Shown here piece by piece: positions 1 through 5,374 of a DNA stretch of 44,779 nucleotides. How positions within the stretch are numbered: the stretch's first letter is position 1; every line of letters begins with the position of its first letter. The translations under genes were made by a program, and so were the position numbers. Origin of the DNA: a virus; the IMG/VR virus record IMGVR_UViG_3300035182_001078, positions 1-44,779 of that record; one strand, written 5' to 3'. The notes under the pieces are model-generated. The model worked only from the letters and a program-made list of their open reading frames with translations, had not been told where the DNA came from and searched no databases.

Positions 1-127
1 TTTATTGTACTCTCCATATAGTGACTTTGTATTCCCTATCAACAGTTTCCTTCTTGAATCTAAATATTTTTTGCGCCACGTATCCGCCGATTGAATCAGA
101 TAGAACTTTACGTTTTCGCCTCTTCCT
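1..127. repeat. Terminal overlap, left copy
   Basis: Bases 1-127 are repeated exactly at 44653-44779. The repeat cuts through the 3' part of a coding gene and carries no special structure. This is what a circular assembly gives when the contig ends overlap by one k-mer; 127 is a commonly used k. It shows a closed 44,652-bp unit but does not by itself prove a physical direct terminal repeat. Confidence 0.95.
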
Positions 128-325
128 ATTTCCTTCTTTCCACATGTTTTCTTTAGAGTCTATTTTCCTTAGTATATCCAATACAATATCTCCTTTTGGT
201 ATTAACTCTTCTCTGTCTGTAACAAACCCTTTCACCATACAGGATTGCCCTGTATCAAATTTATAGAATATTTTTCTTGCTATATCTTCGCAAGTATCAT
301 CAGCCGTTATTCTTACGTCGTCCAT
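2..325 (-). CDS. Hypothetical basic protein (107 aa)
   Basis: I do not recognise a family. The product is 107 aa with a strongly basic stretch near residues 63-74 (KEGNRKRRKRKV) and further Lys/Arg clusters towards the C-terminus, so nucleic-acid binding is possible but only inferred. It starts at ATG 325, downstream of a TAAATTTG promoter box (381-388). Its last 41 codons are duplicated at 44654-44779 because of the circular overlap. It is the first gene after the repeat-rich non-coding block 326-911, and the palindrome there may control it. Confidence 0.8.
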   Translation of the reverse strand: MDDVRITADDTCEDIARKIFYKFDTGQSCMVKGFVTDREELIPKGDIVLDILRKIDSKENMWKEGNRKRRKRKVLSDSIGGYVAQKIFRFKKETVDREYKVTIWRVQ

Positions 326-370
326 TTTTTATTGCAATTTACGCATAAATAAAATACTATGGGAATATAG

Positions 371-379
371 TTATCCACA
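371..379 (+). promoter_or_regulatory. DnaA-box-like site TTATCCACA
   Basis: Exact match to the classical DnaA box, at the left edge of the iteron block. Further exact copies lie at 42240-42248 (non-coding) and 20107-20115 (inside a fibre gene, likely chance). Confidence 0.4.
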
Positions 380-380
380 T

Positions 381-410
381 CAAATTTAGTGGTAAGGTGA
401 TGTTACCACT
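381..410 (-). promoter_or_regulatory. Promoter -7 box beside an operator-like palindrome
   Basis: On the minus strand, TAAATTTG (381-388) fits the Bacteroidota TAnnTTTG box about 55 nt before the ATG of the 107-aa gene. Immediately upstream is a perfect inverted repeat, AGTGGTAA (388-395), 7-nt spacer, TTACCACT (403-410). A protein bound there would cover the region between the -7 and -33 boxes. No clear TTTG -33 box is seen. Confidence 0.4.
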
Positions 411-862
411 CCAAACACGTTGATTCCCAATACGTTACGCTAATTCCCAAAAATTTGTGGTAGGTAGTGGTATGTTAATAACCCCATAACACGTTGATAA
501 TCAATATGTGGTAGGTGTGGTAACTAAAAATACCCCTAGTGCAATGGAATATATAGGGTATAAAATATGTGTTTTTAATTAGTAGACAACAATATTTATA
601 TTAGAAGATTGATGCATAGTATCTTATATAGTATGTATTATAGGTATCTACTAATATGATGTGTGTTTTTCCCACAGTACAGGTGTTTCAATTTACCTTA
701 CCACCTTACCACTTTTGATAAAAATCGTTCATAACACAATGAAAATCAATAAATTACAAAAGTGGTAGGTTTTTCATTTACCTTACCACTAACCTACCAC
801 AAATTTTACAACGCATTGGTTATCAATACGTGCATGACATTTTGTCCCTACCACTTGCCAAA

Positions 863-886
863 AAAATTAAACAAACGTTTAATTTT
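863..886 (-). terminator. AT-rich stem-loop after the 111-aa gene
   Basis: Perfect 10-bp inverted repeat AAAATTAAAC / GTTTAATTTT with a 4-nt loop, starting 25 nt beyond the stop of the gene at 912-1247 and followed on the minus strand by more T. It is AT-only in its arms, so a weak terminator or a protein site are both possible. Confidence 0.4.
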
Positions 887-911
887 GTGGGCAATCTACG
901 ACCTTTTGGCA

Positions 912-1247
912 TTAAATCTGGAACTCTTCGTTACCTGAATATAATTGTTCACCAAAAGGAGTATCGGTAGCAAAATCATATTCATCTTCATCTTTGCTTG
1001 CATTTCCTGGGCTTTTACTTTCGGTTACATGGTCTGTAATCTCAATATCTGTTGTAACTCCTGGTTTTAATGCATATTCAATTGATTCGAGTAACGACTC
1101 AACTGATTTAGCATTAAGCCATGTTTGTGTTTTTTCGATATACGCTCCAATAGTAAACCTTCCTTCGTGGTCTATTTCTGCTCTAACAGGAAGATAGTTA
1201 GACGGTGCTATTTTATTCACCTCATCTTTTAATTGTTTAAGTGTCAT
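912..1247 (-). CDS. Hypothetical acidic protein (111 aa)
   Basis: No family recognised. Residues 1-65 look like a compact mixed fold; residues 68-111 are acidic and low in hydrophobics (EITDHVTESKSPGNASKDED), a probable disordered tail. The ATG at 1247 follows an AAATATAAT leader. It is the last gene before the iteron block, followed by a stem-loop at 863-886. It belongs to a run of small genes (912-5297) typical of phage early regions. Confidence 0.7.
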   Translation of the reverse strand: MTLKQLKDEVNKIAPSNYLPVRAEIDHEGRFTIGAYIEKTQTWLNAKSVESLLESIEYALKPGVTTDIEITDHVTESKSPGNASKDEDEYDFATDTPFGEQLYSGNEEFQI

Positions 1248-1283
1248 ATTATATTTGTGCCGTAACGTGGCTAACGTTTTAAT

Positions 1284-1457
1284 TTACTTCTTTTGTGGAA
1301 CAATCCAAGCAGTAATTTCAGCTTTTACTGGTTTTATCCGGTTATGAAAATTGTGATTAATACAATAGTTTCCTGGAACACAAACAGTTGCGAACATTGC
1401 TATTGCTGCAGCCAAGGCAATCAGTTCCAATAATCGGATGCGAGTTTTGTATGTCAT
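1284..1457 (-). CDS. Small single-pass membrane protein (57 aa)
   Basis: A 57-codon reading frame, ATG at 1457 and TAA at 1284-1286. The product starts MTYKTRIRLLELIALAAAIA: a basic N-terminus then a hydrophobic helix at about residues 9-26, followed by a short polar tail with two Cys. It fits neatly between its neighbours without overlap. The last codons contain a degenerate form of the dispersed GTCCACAAAGAAA motif. The function is unknown; an inner-membrane micro-protein is inferred. Confidence 0.55.
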   Translation of the reverse strand: MTYKTRIRLLELIALAAAIAMFATVCVPGNYCINHNFHNRIKPVKAEITAWIVPQKK

Positions 1458-1482
1458 ATTGCGTTCTGCTCCCAGCTGTTTT

Positions 1483-1740
1483 TTATTTTTCTAAAAGCAT
1501 TAATGAATCAGATGGCCCTTTATAATTTTTAGGTTTAATCTTAGACTTTGGCGGATTCCACAAAGAATTATAGGATTCCACTGATTGAGTATTACCATTT
1601 ACTAATCTATAAGTTGGTACTCCATAATGATTAAACAAGCACTTTATAGCCGGTGCTGTTCTTGCAGGCATTTTAGGATTCTCTGCGTGGAACTCTATAT
1701 TAGTTTTCCCGTCACAGGTTTTGGTTATTACTTTCTTCAT
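1483..1740 (-). CDS. Hypothetical protein (85 aa)
   Basis: No family recognised. The protein is basic, begins MKKVITKTCDGKTNIEFHAE and has a Pro/Lys-rich C-terminal third (WNPPKSKIKPKNYKGPSD). The ATG at 1740 is preceded by the A-rich CAATTAAAA leader seen before many genes here. Its start overlaps the end of the 69-aa gene upstream by 29 nt, so the two are probably translated together. Confidence 0.65.
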   Translation of the reverse strand: MKKVITKTCDGKTNIEFHAENPKMPARTAPAIKCLFNHYGVPTYRLVNGNTQSVESYNSLWNPPKSKIKPKNYKGPSDSLMLLEK

Positions 1741-1921
1741 TTTTAATTGGTTTAGATGTTATGAAAAAGAATGTATTTCTATACCAGTTAGTTTTATTAA
1801 CTAATATACAGTACGAAAGTTGTGATATTGGTCTTATATCTTCTTTCATTGACTTTAATGCAGTGCCTGATTTAACATCTACATATTGTTCCATAAAATA
1901 AGTTGCTTTTCCTTTATACAT
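1712..1921 (-). CDS. Hypothetical protein (69 aa)
   Basis: No family recognised. A short protein with an aromatic patch at residues 46-55 (WYRNTFFFIT). It overlaps the 78-aa gene upstream by 8 nt and the 85-aa gene downstream by 29 nt, a compact early-gene layout. A reverse copy of the dispersed motif lies about 70 nt before its ATG. It could be partly spurious because of the double overlap. Confidence 0.5.
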   Translation of the reverse strand: MYKGKATYFMEQYVDVKSGTALKSMKEDIRPISQLSYCILVNKTNWYRNTFFFITSKPIKNEESNNQNL

Positions 1922-2150
1922 TTGTAGGTATATTTACTATGTGAACAAATTGATAGTGCATATTCAGGTAATACCTATGGCACGCAATGATTTCTTTTGT
2001 GGACAAGATTGAAGAAATTAATTCCTTATTAAATATATATTCCTGGATAATACCAACTGATAGTTCATAGTCAGATTTTGATAGACGTATCTCTACTGAT
2101 GTCATGTCTAATCCTTTTATTTTTGATTTGTCTATTAACATAATTCCCAA
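1914..2150 (-). CDS. Hypothetical protein (78 aa)
   Basis: No family recognised. The first Met may not be the true start: a second Met at residue 4 and a third at residue 16 are possible. The sequence suggests an alpha/beta fold (VEIRLSKSDYELSVGIIQEY). The reverse-orientation motif CTTGTCCACAAAAGAAAT lies inside it near 1991-2006. About 115 nt of non-coding DNA with a tRNA-like fold separates it from the gene upstream. Confidence 0.55.
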   Translation of the reverse strand: MGIMLIDKSKIKGLDMTSVEIRLSKSDYELSVGIIQEYIFNKELISSILSTKEIIACHRYYLNMHYQFVHIVNIPTNV

Positions 2151-2224
2151 GTTATTAGTAATGATTTTTGATTATATAGAAAATCGTTACCGTTATACCC
2201 TATTGAATGAGTAATAAGTTTTAG

Positions 2225-2270
2225 GTAATTCTAGCGTAATCGAACCGCTAGACTGGTCCAGCCGAATTAC
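2225..2270 (-). ncRNA. tRNA-like minihelix (acceptor plus T arm only)
   Basis: On the minus strand GTAATTC (2264-2270) pairs perfectly with GAATTAC (2225-2231). Inside it TAGCG/CGCTA closes a loop containing TTCGATT, a T-loop sequence. The 7-bp plus 5-bp stack is the geometry of a tRNA acceptor/T-arm helix, but only 13 nt (GGCTGGACCAGTC) stand where D and anticodon arms should be. It overlaps the stop codon of the gene at 2267. It may be a tRNA remnant, a tRNA mimic or a structured 3' end. Confidence 0.35.
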
Positions 2271-2626
2271 AATTTAGCAAATTCAGCCTTAAGCTTTTTA
2301 AGCTCTTTTTCGTAGCAATATACAACAGATTTCTTAATTACTTCAAAATCCATAAATGTAATATCTATAGAATGATCTTGTCCATCTGTTCTGAAATAAA
2401 TCTGAGTTATTCTGTCAGATTTTTTTGCATCAGATAGTTTTTTCTCACAACGGTAAATTTCTACAGCAATATTGTTTGCTTTTTGCAATTGAGTTAATTC
2501 CATATTATTTGTTTTTAATTGGTTACTAAATAGTTCGTTCGGATAGTTAAATGCTTTAAGTACAAGATTACTGTGATTTAGTACATTATTAATAATTATA
2601 TTTAAGTAAGGCGTTTTAAAGCTCAT
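2267..2626 (-). CDS. Hypothetical helical protein (119 aa, or 78 aa from an inner start)
   Basis: No family recognised. From residue 42 the sequence (MELTQLQKANNIAVEIYRCE) is strongly helical and charged, ending in a Lys/Glu coiled coil. Two starts compete: ATG 2626, which overlaps the stop of the SF3-like gene upstream as ATGA, and ATG 2503, which has the typical CAATTAAAAACAAATAAT leader. I think the inner start is the main one and that residues 1-41 may be spurious. The stop codon lies in the tRNA-like fold at 2225-2270. Confidence 0.6.
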   Translation of the reverse strand: MSFKTPYLNIIINNVLNHSNLVLKAFNYPNELFSNQLKTNNMELTQLQKANNIAVEIYRCEKKLSDAKKSDRITQIYFRTDGQDHSIDITFMDFEVIKKSVVYCYEKELKKLKAEFAKL

Positions 2627-3222
2627 ATTGTTTTAGGTTTAAATTTAAAAAATAATTCTCTCCATAGTTCAAGTTTATCAATAGAGTTATAGAGTTCTTT
2701 GTTTATTGACTCTACGTTTAAAACTATATTATGTCTAGTTTTTTGCGCTTTCCAAACATTTGTAGTTGCGCAATAGTTAACGAGGCGTTTATTACAACTT
2801 GGTTCGGTAAAAGTAAAGTACGGATAATCAGTAATCTTGAAACCATCATTCAGTAATTTTTTCTTTGATGACACATTTAAGTAAAACTCGTCTTCGCAGT
2901 TAATAAATAACCTATAAATATCTTCATAGCTGTCAGAGTAAAATACTTTAAGTTCATCAGGTAGTAAAGAACGAAAAAACTGTGTTTTACCAATTCCTTG
3001 TTCTCCAACCAATACAAGCCTGTAATGATTAGGTTTATAGAACAAAGATTCTATACAGCCAAGGAACCAAATATCTATCTCGTCACCACAAGAATCTATT
3101 TCTGGATAAGATTGTCCGCAAATATAATTACTTACAGTTAAAGAATTTTTTAAGTATATATAAGATAGACTAGAAACTTGATTTACATCAAGCAATTTTA
3201 TTATTCGCTCTCTTATATCCAT
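2623..3222 (-). CDS. Stand-alone degenerate VirE/SF3-type ATPase domain
   Basis: The 199-aa product is a diverged copy of the C-terminal helicase domain of the primase-helicase at 5375-7594. Walker A is GEQGIGKTQFFRSLLPDEL (about residues 73-91) against GKQLTGKTEFFRRLLPKEL. The tail NKELYNSIDKLELWREL matches QKVLYNSIDKKELFLEAF, and CATTN matches the sensor CGTSN. The Walker B of the parent (IIMDDE) is not conserved and the arginine motif NRRI has become TRHNI. It probably still binds nucleotide but is unlikely to be a full helicase. A regulator or helicase-loader role is inferred. Confidence 0.75.
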   Translation of the reverse strand: MDIRERIIKLLDVNQVSSLSYIYLKNSLTVSNYICGQSYPEIDSCGDEIDIWFLGCIESLFYKPNHYRLVLVGEQGIGKTQFFRSLLPDELKVFYSDSYEDIYRLFINCEDEFYLNVSSKKKLLNDGFKITDYPYFTFTEPSCNKRLVNYCATTNVWKAQKTRHNIVLNVESINKELYNSIDKLELWRELFFKFKPKTI

Positions 3223-3518
3223 TGTAATAGAAATTTAAGATTATTTATTCTAATATTAAAACACATAACTAGTTCTAAATGCGTTTTACAACTTAATGGT
3301 ATCTCTGCCCACCTTCCGTACATAGTTAGTTTGTTCATACTCCAGATCTTTAAATCATCGCAATATTTGTCTCCAAATTTCCTTCGTATATATTCGCAAC
3401 ATCCAAGTTGCATATTAAGCAAAATACAAGTTTGGATACCAACTCCAACAGTTTGAGTTTCTAAAGTTTTATAAATTCTTTGATACTCAGCTAATGTTTT
3501 TTCTAGTACTTCTTTCAT
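3213..3518 (-). CDS. Hypothetical protein (101 aa)
   Basis: No family recognised. The N-terminus (residues 1-22) is helical and charged; the middle is Cys-rich (C31, C40, C41, C53). It overlaps the degenerate ATPase gene by 10 nt and its start overlaps the stop of the 71-aa gene by 4 nt, so the three form one translational block. Confidence 0.65.
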   Translation of the reverse strand: MKEVLEKTLAEYQRIYKTLETQTVGVGIQTCILLNMQLGCCEYIRRKFGDKYCDDLKIWSMNKLTMYGRWAEIPLSCKTHLELVMCFNIRINNLKFLLQWI

Positions 3519-3730
3519 ATACTATTTCCTCTGTTTTTAATTATAGATTCTCCAGCCAATACAGCTCTATTTATACCATAGGCATTGTGATCGAACCTAG
3601 AATTATTTTGCTGTTCTTCAGAATAAAGTTCATTTTTCTTTGTAGACTTTACTTTTACAACCTGTGAAACATACTCAACTTCAAATAGCTGAGGCATTGG
3701 AGCCTGAACTGTTATTTTCTTCTTTGCCAT
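3515..3730 (-). CDS. Hypothetical protein (71 aa)
   Basis: No family recognised. It begins MAKKKITVQAPMPQLFEVEY, with a beta-rich N-terminal half and a polar C-terminus that looks disordered. It overlaps the gene upstream by 50 nt in another frame and the gene downstream by 4 nt. Confidence 0.6.
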   Translation of the reverse strand: MAKKKITVQAPMPQLFEVEYVSQVVKVKSTKKNELYSEEQQNNSRFDHNAYGINRAVLAGESIIKNRGNSI

Positions 3731-3899
3731 TATCTGGTAAAATTTTTACGTTATTGAATATACCTCTATAATCTGCCTCGAATATTATATCTAATGATTT
3801 ATGAAATAATTTCTCATCACTCTGAGCTGCATGACAAAGTTTTCCTATAAACTGAACTTTCTGTTGATGGCTAAGTTCTTCAAATGATTTACAGAGCAT
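3681..3899 (-). CDS. Hypothetical protein (72 aa)
   Basis: The open frame extends upstream through the GC-rich repeat as a proline/methionine run, but I place the start at ATG 3899. The product then begins MLCKSFEELSHQQKVQFIGK, a helical protein of ordinary composition. This start overlaps the stop of the Ala-rich gene by 11 nt. The final 50 nt overlap the next gene. No family is recognised. Confidence 0.55.
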   Translation of the reverse strand: MLCKSFEELSHQQKVQFIGKLCHAAQSDEKLFHKSLDIIFEADYRGIFNNVKILPDNGKEENNSSGSNASAI

Positions 3900-4602
3900 T
3901 GCAAAAGTTTTTGAGATTTTCAAATAGCAAGTCTTTATAAACTTCGGTATAGGCGGCGGCATAGGCTGCGGCGGCGGCATAGGCTGCGGCGGCGGCGGCA
4001 TAGGCGGCATCGGCGGCGGCGGCGACGGCGGCATCGGCGGCGGCGGCGACGGCGGCATAGGCGGCATCGGCGGCATAGGCGGCGGCGGCGGCATAGGCTG
4101 CGGCGGCGGCATAGGCGACATCGGCGGCGGCATAGGCGGCGGCATAGGCAGCATCGGCGGCATAGGCGGCGGCGGCGGCATAGGCTGCGGCGGCGGCATA
4201 GGCGACATCGGCGGCGGCGGCATAGGCGGAATGTTTTTTAAGTATTAATTCTTCTAAAGTTATATGTCCTATTTTAAATAGTTTTATAGCTTCAATACAT
4301 TCTCTTACTGAATTATTTTCTGGATAATATTTCTCATAAATTGGGAAAACAATTTCTACGCATTTAAGAGATATTTCCTGATTTTGTTCTTTTGTAAACA
4401 CTTTTTTACAAAAGAACCAGTATTTATCTTTAAGTGGTATATTTGAACTTAAAATATCATTATGAGATATTTCTAAATTACCATTAGAGAAAAATATTGC
4501 ATCTGTTTTTCCTATACTTTCTGAATAACATCCTTCATTAGACAGCATAAATTCTTTAGTGAAGTTCATATTAAAAAGTTTTAAAAAATGAGAAATTTTC
4601 AA
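3889..4602 (-). CDS. Protein with long Ala/Tyr repeat C-terminal domain
   Basis: The 237-aa product has an ordinary N-terminal part (about 1-125; helical, e.g. ISLKCVEIVFPIYEKYYP and ECIEAIKLFKIGHITLEEL). About 95 residues follow of repeated AYAAAAAY/AADAAYAA units and a short normal tail (VYKDLLFENLKNF). Proteins with a REAIEA...TLEEL segment leading into Ala-rich AAYAAYAA helices occur in phages and Bacteroidota and are often labelled Imm5-like putative immunity proteins; I make that link from memory. The repeat would form a long Ala-rich helix or helical solenoid. A later Met (residue 11) is an alternative start. A toxin-immunity or structural role is unproven. Confidence 0.65.
   Translation of the reverse strand: MKISHFLKLFNMNFTKEFMLSNEGCYSESIGKTDAIFFSNGNLEISHNDILSSNIPLKDKYWFFCKKVFTKEQNQEISLKCVEIVFPIYEKYYPENNSVRECIEAIKLFKIGHITLEELILKKHSAYAAAADVAYAAAAAYAAAAAYAADAAYAAAYAAADVAYAAAAAYAAAAAYAADAAYAAVAAAADAAVAAAADAAYAAAAAAYAAAAAYAAAYTEVYKDLLFENLKNFCNAL
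3947..4230. repeat. GC-rich GCC/GCY/TAT codon repeat with an 87-bp tandem duplication
   Basis: A sharp GC-rich island in an AT-rich genome made of GGCGGCATAGGC-type units. The 67 bp at 4064-4130 recur exactly at 4151-4217, an offset of 87 bp (29 codons). The period is a multiple of three, so expansion keeps the Ala/Tyr frame open. Such a tract should be prone to length change. Confidence 0.85.
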
Positions 4603-4831
4603 TACTCATAAGTCTTGTATATACTATATATCCAGTATTGTCAAACCATTCTATTTTAGATTCTGGAACAAATCTTACAAGTCCTTTTAGTTCAAGTTCT
4701 TTTGAATCTTCTAAAGATACAAATTTTCCATACTGAGGAGATCTTGACTGGTCTTTAAAATACACCCTTACCATAGTATTAGATTCTATATATCCTTTTA
4801 TTACTTTTAACAAATCTTCTTCTTTTTTCAT
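4571..4831 (-). CDS. Hypothetical small beta-rich protein (86 aa)
   Basis: No family recognised. After a helical N-terminus (MKKEEDLLKVIKGYIES) the sequence alternates hydrophobic and polar residues (MVRVYFKD, YGKFVSLED, LELKGLVRFV), as in small barrels. Its end overlaps the start of the Ala-rich gene by 32 nt. An A-rich leader precedes ATG 4831. Confidence 0.7.
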   Translation of the reverse strand: MKKEEDLLKVIKGYIESNTMVRVYFKDQSRSPQYGKFVSLEDSKELELKGLVRFVPESKIEWFDNTGYIVYTRLMSIENFSFFKTF

Positions 4832-4837
4832 GTTTGG

Positions 4838-5140
4838 TTATTTTTTATTAGTTAGTGAATAGTATTCAAGCAAATCTTCTGTAATATATGACATACCGGA
4901 CTCCCAGTATTCATCTATATTCATAGTACCAGTTTTTTGTTCATGCTCTCCTGCTTCTGAATAATTTAATTCCCAGTTGAGTTTATCGTTTGTTTTAAGA
5001 AACATCTCGAACAATGGCTTATAAATAAGGCGCTCTTCTTCTACAAATGAACTATCTTTTGCATGGTTTATAAAGATTTTTATAAACTGGTTTCTGAAAC
5101 CGCAAATTTCAAAATCTGTAACAACTAAATCAGTTTGCAT
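4838..5140 (-). CDS. Hypothetical acidic protein (100 aa)
   Basis: No family recognised. Begins MQTDLVVTDFEICGFRNQFI and ends in an acidic helical stretch (ESGMSYITEDLLEYYSLTNK). It lies 6 nt upstream of the next gene in the same block. Confidence 0.7.
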   Translation of the reverse strand: MQTDLVVTDFEICGFRNQFIKIFINHAKDSSFVEEERLIYKPLFEMFLKTNDKLNWELNYSEAGEHEQKTGTMNIDEYWESGMSYITEDLLEYYSLTNKK

Positions 5141-5153
5141 AATGTTTGATTTT

Positions 5154-5297
5154 TTAGTTTAAAAATATTTGTTTAAGATCAGTAAGTGTATATGTTTCGT
5201 CTAATTCAAAACAAGTAAAAACAGTCTCTTTTATTCCACCTGCAATAAACCACTGAACACAAGCAAGCAAATTTATTTTTTCTTCTATAGTAAACAT
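5154..5297 (-). CDS. Small hypothetical protein (47 aa)
   Basis: A 47-codon frame from ATG 5297 to TAA 5154-5156, beginning MFTIEEKINLLACVQWFIAG. It is not an obvious membrane protein. It fits exactly between the 100-aa gene and a well-formed promoter (-7 box at 5324-5331), which would give a leader of about 20 nt. That placement is the main support. Confidence 0.5.
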   Translation of the reverse strand: MFTIEEKINLLACVQWFIAGGIKETVFTCFELDETYTLTDLKQIFLN

Positions 5298-5323
5298 AAA
5301 AAACCGTTTTATTTTTCGATATA

Positions 5324-5331
5324 CAAATATA
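5324..5331 (-). promoter_or_regulatory. Promoter -7 box TATATTTG
   Basis: On the minus strand TATATTTG fits the Bacteroidota TAnnTTTG box. Upstream lie GTTAACG and TTTTG, the latter 16 nt away, which is shorter than the 20 nt seen at the two best promoters. It sits between the primase-helicase stop and the run of small genes, so it probably drives the block 5297-912. Confidence 0.5.
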
Positions 5332-5374
5332 ATACATAAAACGTTAACAAAATGTTAAAATATATAAAATTATG

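Larger units (their letters stand above)
326..911. promoter_or_regulatory. Repeat-rich non-coding block; candidate origin or operator region
   Basis: 586 bp without a credible gene. It holds about ten copies of GTGGTA(A/G)G or its complement (near 388, 403, 457, 466, 509, 517, 700, 707, 762, 783, 794 and 849). It also holds imperfect palindromes of the form CACGTTGATnnnCAATAYGT at 415-436 and 490-511, with an inverted relative at 812-833. A perfect DnaA-box sequence TTATCCACA lies at 371-379. Iterons, palindromes and a DnaA box are the usual make-up of a replication origin; a cluster of repressor operators is the alternative. The function is inferred. Confidence 0.6.

Noticed and set aside
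1-127. Physical direct terminal repeat
   Set aside because: The length equals a common assembly k-mer and the repeat lies inside a gene; circular overlap explains it better.
3585-3610. Possible third tRNA-like T loop (GTTCGATCAC)
   Set aside because: It is coding sequence of the 71-aa gene and no acceptor stem pairs around it.
3681-4223. 180-aa frame with long Met/Pro runs over the GC-rich repeat
   Set aside because: It is the second reading frame of the Ala/Tyr repeat; only its last 72 codons from ATG 3899 look like a real protein.
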